Source: Bacteroidales bacterium | GTDB lineage: Bacteria; Bacteroidota; Bacteroidia; Bacteroidales; PUMT01 | Reading direction: 5' to 3' | DNA length: 10,246 bases | Assembly: GCA_007132365.1 (NCBI GenBank) | Contig: SLOS01000281.1 | Location: forward strand, 1 to 10,246 | Shown: positions 7,678 through 10,246 of the stretch, piece by piece | How positions within the stretch are numbered: the stretch's first letter is position 1 | Layout of the letters: every line of letters starts with the position of its first letter | Position numbers and translations under genes: made by a program | The notes under the pieces: generated by a model | The model's input: the letters and a program-made list of their open reading frames with translations, nothing else | Told to the model about the DNA's origin: nothing | The model's database searches: none

Positions 7678-8535
7678 TTAAAAGAGTATGTGACTCTCAG
7701 GATTTAATGGTGAGCCATTCTGCCAAAGTTCAAAGTGCAGATGCGGCCCTGTAGTTAGTTCACCTGAATTACCTACTATTGCAATGGCTTCACCTGCATT
7801 TACAAATTCTCCCACACGTTTCAGTAATTCGGCATTATGCTTGTATAATGAGAGAAAATTATTATTGTGTTGAATCTGGATCACATAACCCGTTTCGAGA
7901 GTCCAGTTGGCAAAAATTACGGTCCCCTCCTTTACAGCAAGAACGGGCTGGTTTATATCAGTTACCAGGTCAACACCGAAATGATTTTGTTCGGGGTTAA
8001 ACCGGTTTATAATAAGCCCTTTTGTCGGAGGGAGAAAATGTGTGGTGGTGGGGTTTCCTGCCAGCACCATCTCCTGTGATACCTGAATATTAAATTGATC
8101 CTCACCTTCAATCTGAGCGCGAAGTAAAGAATCCTGGCGCGATCTGGCGAAACTGATTTCATCAACCCTCATACTGGTATCAGGACTGTATTCAAAAATT
8201 CTTGGCTCACGACCTGCAATAATATCTCTCAAATTTTCCATAAACTGCTCCCTGATCCTTATCTCGTTCTCAAGCGAATCCAGTAAAATGGCATTGATGA
8301 TCAGGTCACGACGTGTACTGCCATCCGGATACCCCGGAATATATTCACGAATCGGAGTAAAAGCAATTAATATAGTAACCAGTGCTATCAAAAGTATTAT
8401 GGATGATCCGATGATCGAAAAAACATTCATTTTTGTAAGACGGACGGAAACCACCTCTTCAAACGAATAGTCATTTAATATAACTAACCGGTACTTATAT
8501 TTTAAGCGCTTAAGAAAATTCATCTTATTAGCCAT
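7678..8535 (-). CDS. M23 (LytM/NlpD-type) membrane-anchored peptidoglycan endopeptidase
   Basis: A 285-residue protein with a cytoplasmic N-terminus containing YRLVILNDYSFEEVVSVRLT (15-34), a stretch I associate with Bacteroidota M23 proteins. One transmembrane segment follows (about 38-60). Next is a helical, probably coiled-coil, periplasmic region (75-107, with LLDSLENEIRIREQFMENL) and then a C-terminal M23 domain (about 170-282). The LytM-type metal and catalytic residues are present: His185 and Asp189 in NHFGVD, His233 in LYKH, and His265/His267 in GPHLHFE. Unlike EnvC or NlpD homologues that only activate amidases, it should be an active zinc endopeptidase cutting peptide cross-links. 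Met5 is a possible alternative start. It is the first gene of the minus-strand block, with a TATCTTTG promoter box 22 bases upstream, and faces away from the tRNA. Confidence 0.95.
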   Translation of the reverse strand: MANKMNFLKRLKYKYRLVILNDYSFEEVVSVRLTKMNVFSIIGSSIILLIALVTILIAFTPIREYIPGYPDGSTRRDLIINAILLDSLENEIRIREQFMENLRDIIAGREPRIFEYSPDTSMRVDEISFARSRQDSLLRAQIEGEDQFNIQVSQEMVLAGNPTTTHFLPPTKGLIINRFNPEQNHFGVDLVTDINQPVLAVKEGTVIFANWTLETGYVIQIQHNNNFLSLYKHNAELLKRVGEFVNAGEAIAIVGNSGELTTGPHLHFELWQNGSPLNPESHILF

Positions 8536-8557
8536 ATAAAATGCTGATTGGATATTG

Positions 8558-8565
8558 CAAAGATA
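8558..8565 (-). promoter_or_regulatory. Bacteroidota -7 box upstream of the M23-dxr-rseP operon
   Basis: The minus strand reads TATCTTTG, an exact TAnnTTTG match with the frequent extra C after it, ending 22 bases before the M23 ATG. The expected start near 8552 would leave a leader of about 15-18 bases. At the -33 position there is no clean TTTG; a TTG at 8601-8599 is too far away (33-base spacing). It is probably the main promoter for M23, dxr and rseP. Confidence 0.55.
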
Positions 8566-8705
8566 ATAAGATAAATTGTATACCCCTGTTCATCGATTCA
8601 ATTTCTGAAATAATAAGACTCTGCCGATAATATCCAGATAACCCCAATTCCGGACGGACTATTTCTTCATTTAAGTGGTGGTTTTATAAGATGATATAAA
8701 AAAAA

Positions 8706-8737
8706 TTTTGTGGTTGTCCAAACTTGCATTACTTTTG
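8706..8737 (+). promoter_or_regulatory. Bacteroidota promoter of the initiator tRNA
   Basis: TTTTG at 8706-8710 (-33 element) and TACTTTTG at 8730-8737 (exact TAnnTTTG) are separated by 19 bases, the preferred spacing for the Bacteroidota primary sigma factor. It is the best promoter in the window. The -7 box ends only 10 bases before the mature tRNA 5' end, so the primary transcript should have almost no leader. Confidence 0.75.
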
Positions 8738-8747
8738 CAAGCAATAT

Positions 8748-8819
<72 letters not shown>

Positions 8820-8827
8820 CAAAAAAA

Positions 8828-8863
8828 GCCTGCCTGTCAACTGATTGGCAGGCTTTTTTTTTT
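8828..8863 (+). terminator. Intrinsic terminator after tRNA-fMet
   Basis: GCCTGTCAA (8832-8840), loop CTGA (8841-8844) and TTGGCAGGC (8845-8853) form a 9-bp stem with one G-U pair, directly followed by ten T (8854-8863). A second register pairs GCCTGCC (8828-8834) with GGCAGGC (8847-8853) around a 12-base loop; the preceding seven A (8821-8827) can then extend the stem against the T-tract. That symmetry means it could also work on the minus strand, where the A-run becomes a T-run. It should end the tRNA transcript and separate it from the MFS gene. Confidence 0.85.
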
Positions 8864-8927
8864 GGATTTCTCACGTAAATGCCGTTACTTGCTCTACATA
8901 AAAATTTATTAACCTAAAAAATTACTG
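8864..8927 (+). other. Short leader region of the MFS transporter gene
   Basis: These 64 bases lie between the tRNA terminator and the MFS ATG. Because the terminator should block read-through, a promoter is expected here, but no TAnnTTTG match is present; TAAAAATTTA (8899-8908) is only a loose resemblance. The sequence before the ATG (AACCTAAAAAATTACTG) is A-rich without a Shine-Dalgarno sequence, as in typical Bacteroidota leaders. Confidence 0.4.
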
Positions 8928-10115
8928 ATGGGCGAGAAAATCAATTTTAACAGAGCTGCAGCCGTAGCGCTGATGGCTGTACTTTCCCTTGCAATTTGTT
9001 TTATTATCCTTGGATCCATATCAGTCGAATTAATGGCTGAAATGGGTATTGATTCAGGCCAGTTTGGGAACCTTGTATTAGGGTTATTCCTGACAAGCTG
9101 CATAGTTCAACTATTTATTGGCCCCTTTGTAGATAAGGTCGGCTATAAACCTGTTGCCATTCTTGGTTTTATAATTACCAGCCTCAGCATGCTGCTTCTT
9201 GCCGTTTCATCAACTTTCACCCTGGCATTAATAGCCTGTATCCTGATGGGAGTAGGCGCCATGTCCCTCAATACCGTCGGCAATACACTTATGCCGGTTG
9301 TTCTTTTCAAAGGGAAGGATCCGGCTCGCGCCAGTAATTTCGGCAATGCTTTTTTCGCCTTAGGGTATCTACTGACCCCCCTGCTTATCGTGCTTATGCT
9401 TAATTCACTTAACATGAGCTATAACAGTGCTCTTGTCATCATCAGCATACTTATGATAGTTTTTCTGCTGATAACACTTACGGTCAGTTTTCCGAAGGTA
9501 TCAATCGGATTTAAATTTGCGATGGCTTTTAAAGTCCTCTCAAAGCCGGCTGTTATAATTGCTGCACTTGCCCTGTTTTGTTATATATCACTTGAAACCT
9601 CAATGGCAACCTGGATAAGATTGCTGATGGAAGAACTTTATGGTGCCGGTGCAACTGTAAATCCTGCAGTAACCACAGGGGTAGTGCTGAGCTTGTTTGG
9701 GGCGGCAATGATGGTTGGAAGGTTCCTGACCTCTGCAATCAAGAATCTAACTGCAATGGGGCCCAAGCTATTAATTATTATGTCAATTATATCACTTCTG
9801 GCAATTGTGCTGATGATGGTTGCAGGAAGTCCAACATTAGGCATTGTCGCTGTAATCATTGCAGGTCTTGCTTTTGCACCCATATTCCCAACCATTGTGG
9901 GTGTTACCTTTGCCAAATTTGAACCCAGTCTTTATGGAAGTATCTTCGGTATTATGTTCTCCATTGGTTTGCTGGGGGCAACATTTGTTCCCAATATGAT
10001 AGGTAACCTGATTGTTGATTCGACAGTACAGCAAAGTTTAATTATTGCTGCAATTATGGCTGGGATCCTGATAATTATCTCCTTTGTGATTGGTCGTGTG
10101 GGTAAGACAAAGTAG
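8928..10115 (+). CDS. Major facilitator superfamily transporter, possibly FHS (sugar) family
   Basis: A 395-residue, very hydrophobic inner-membrane protein of the length expected for a 12-helix MFS carrier. Helix 1 is about 10-30 and helix 2 about 46-66. The signature loop 2-3 motif A follows as GPFVDKVGYKP (65-75), with Asp69 and the basic residues in place. A related, weaker loop in the C-terminal half begins GRFLTSAIKN (264-273), and a short central loop lies at about 189-206. NTVGNTLMP and RASNFGNAFFALGYLLTP (115-151), together with YISLETSMATW (219-229), resemble the fucose/glucose-galactose:H+ (FHS/FucP) branch, but this is by memory. The substrate cannot be told: no sugar enzyme or regulator lies beside it. 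It is on the plus strand, 64 bases after the tRNA terminator, and probably monocistronic. No terminator is visible after its TAG. Confidence 0.9.
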   Translation: MGEKINFNRAAAVALMAVLSLAICFIILGSISVELMAEMGIDSGQFGNLVLGLFLTSCIVQLFIGPFVDKVGYKPVAILGFIITSLSMLLLAVSSTFTLALIACILMGVGAMSLNTVGNTLMPVVLFKGKDPARASNFGNAFFALGYLLTPLLIVLMLNSLNMSYNSALVIISILMIVFLLITLTVSFPKVSIGFKFAMAFKVLSKPAVIIAALALFCYISLETSMATWIRLLMEELYGAGATVNPAVTTGVVLSLFGAAMMVGRFLTSAIKNLTAMGPKLLIIMSIISLLAIVLMMVAGSPTLGIVAVIIAGLAFAPIFPTIVGVTFAKFEPSLYGSIFGIMFSIGLLGATFVPNMIGNLIVDSTVQQSLIIAAIMAGILIIISFVIGRVGKTK

Positions 10116-10246
10116 ATTAAGCAGACCCTAGTGTCGTGTCAATGCTATTGTGTCGGTTAAGTCGCAGGAATTTTTTCTCAGGTCAAGAAAAGAAAAACTG
10201 CGCATAGCCTAAGCTACGTAAAGTTTTTATTTTGCAGAGATGAGGA
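10116..10246. repeat. Non-coding right end with imperfect inverted repeats, possible repeat element edge
   Basis: No gene can be supported in these 131 bases. It contains TTTTCT (10173-10178) and AGAAAA (10186-10191) around a 7-base loop. A 12-base imperfect inverted repeat, ACTGCGCATAGC (10197-10208) with GCTACGTAAAGT (10213-10224), has eight Watson-Crick pairs and one G-T; its core is TAGC-CTAA-GCTA. Near its start GTGTCG recurs (10131-10136 and 10150-10155). The minus strand has one short frame open from the right edge to a TGA near 10184-10186, too short to call. The structure would suit a dispersed intergenic repeat or an insertion-sequence end, but only one copy is visible here. Confidence 0.3.

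Larger units (their letters stand above)
8536..8747. other. Divergent promoter region between M23 gene and tRNA-fMet
   Basis: This is 212 bases of A/T-rich DNA without a supportable gene. It holds the leftward promoter for the M23 operon at its left end and the rightward tRNA promoter at its right end. The middle (about 8590-8700) shows no strong hairpin, operator-like repeat or riboswitch-like structure that I can identify by eye. Confidence 0.6.

Noticed and set aside
10184..10246. Possible C-terminus of a gene entering on the minus strand from the right edge
   Set aside because: Only about 20 codons are open, the translation is Phe-rich and resembles no family, and the same DNA forms inverted repeats.

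Overview
The window looks like a chromosomal segment from a member of the Bacteroidota, probably a Bacteroidales-like anaerobe or environmental relative. Four things point there. A lipoprotein resembles DUF4837, a family I know only from this phylum. The M23 peptidase carries the N-terminal cytoplasmic signature typical of Bacteroidota homologues. TAnnTTTG promoter boxes sit upstream of several genes. Start codons lack Shine-Dalgarno sequences and lie in A/T-rich leaders. No database search was possible; names rest on motifs and recalled family features.

Layout. Positions 1-75 (minus) hold the first 25 codons of a secreted protein that runs off the left edge. From 238 to 8535 eight genes lie on the minus strand. 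In transcription order (right to left) they are: an M23 metallopeptidase, dxr (MEP isoprenoid pathway), rseP (site-2 protease), tatA (Tat translocase), a lytic transglycosylase with LysM, the DUF4837-like lipoprotein, a 122-residue protein of unknown function, and lepA (elongation factor 4). TAnnTTTG boxes ahead of the M23 gene, tatA and lepA suggest three transcription units: M23-dxr-rseP, tatA-transglycosylase-lipoprotein-122 aa, and lepA (with its promoter at the 3' end of the preceding gene).

Divergently on the plus strand is an initiator tRNA-fMet with a well-formed promoter just upstream and an intrinsic terminator just downstream. It is followed by a 12-TM-type MFS transporter (8928-10115). 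The last 131 bases are non-coding, A/T-rich with imperfect inverted repeats, and may be the edge of a repeat or mobile element.

Functionally, the minus-strand cluster is mostly an envelope block: peptidoglycan cleavage (M23, transglycosylase), the precursor of the undecaprenyl carrier (Dxr), membrane stress signalling or peptide clearance (RseP), folded-protein export (TatA) and an outer-membrane-type lipoprotein. It ends with a translation GTPase. All catalytic residues I could check are intact, and I see no pseudogene, CRISPR array, prophage or complete insertion sequence. This is mainly a conserved housekeeping region. The least understood parts are the lipoprotein/122-aa pair and the right-hand 131 bases. 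No stretch over 300 bases lacks a gene.
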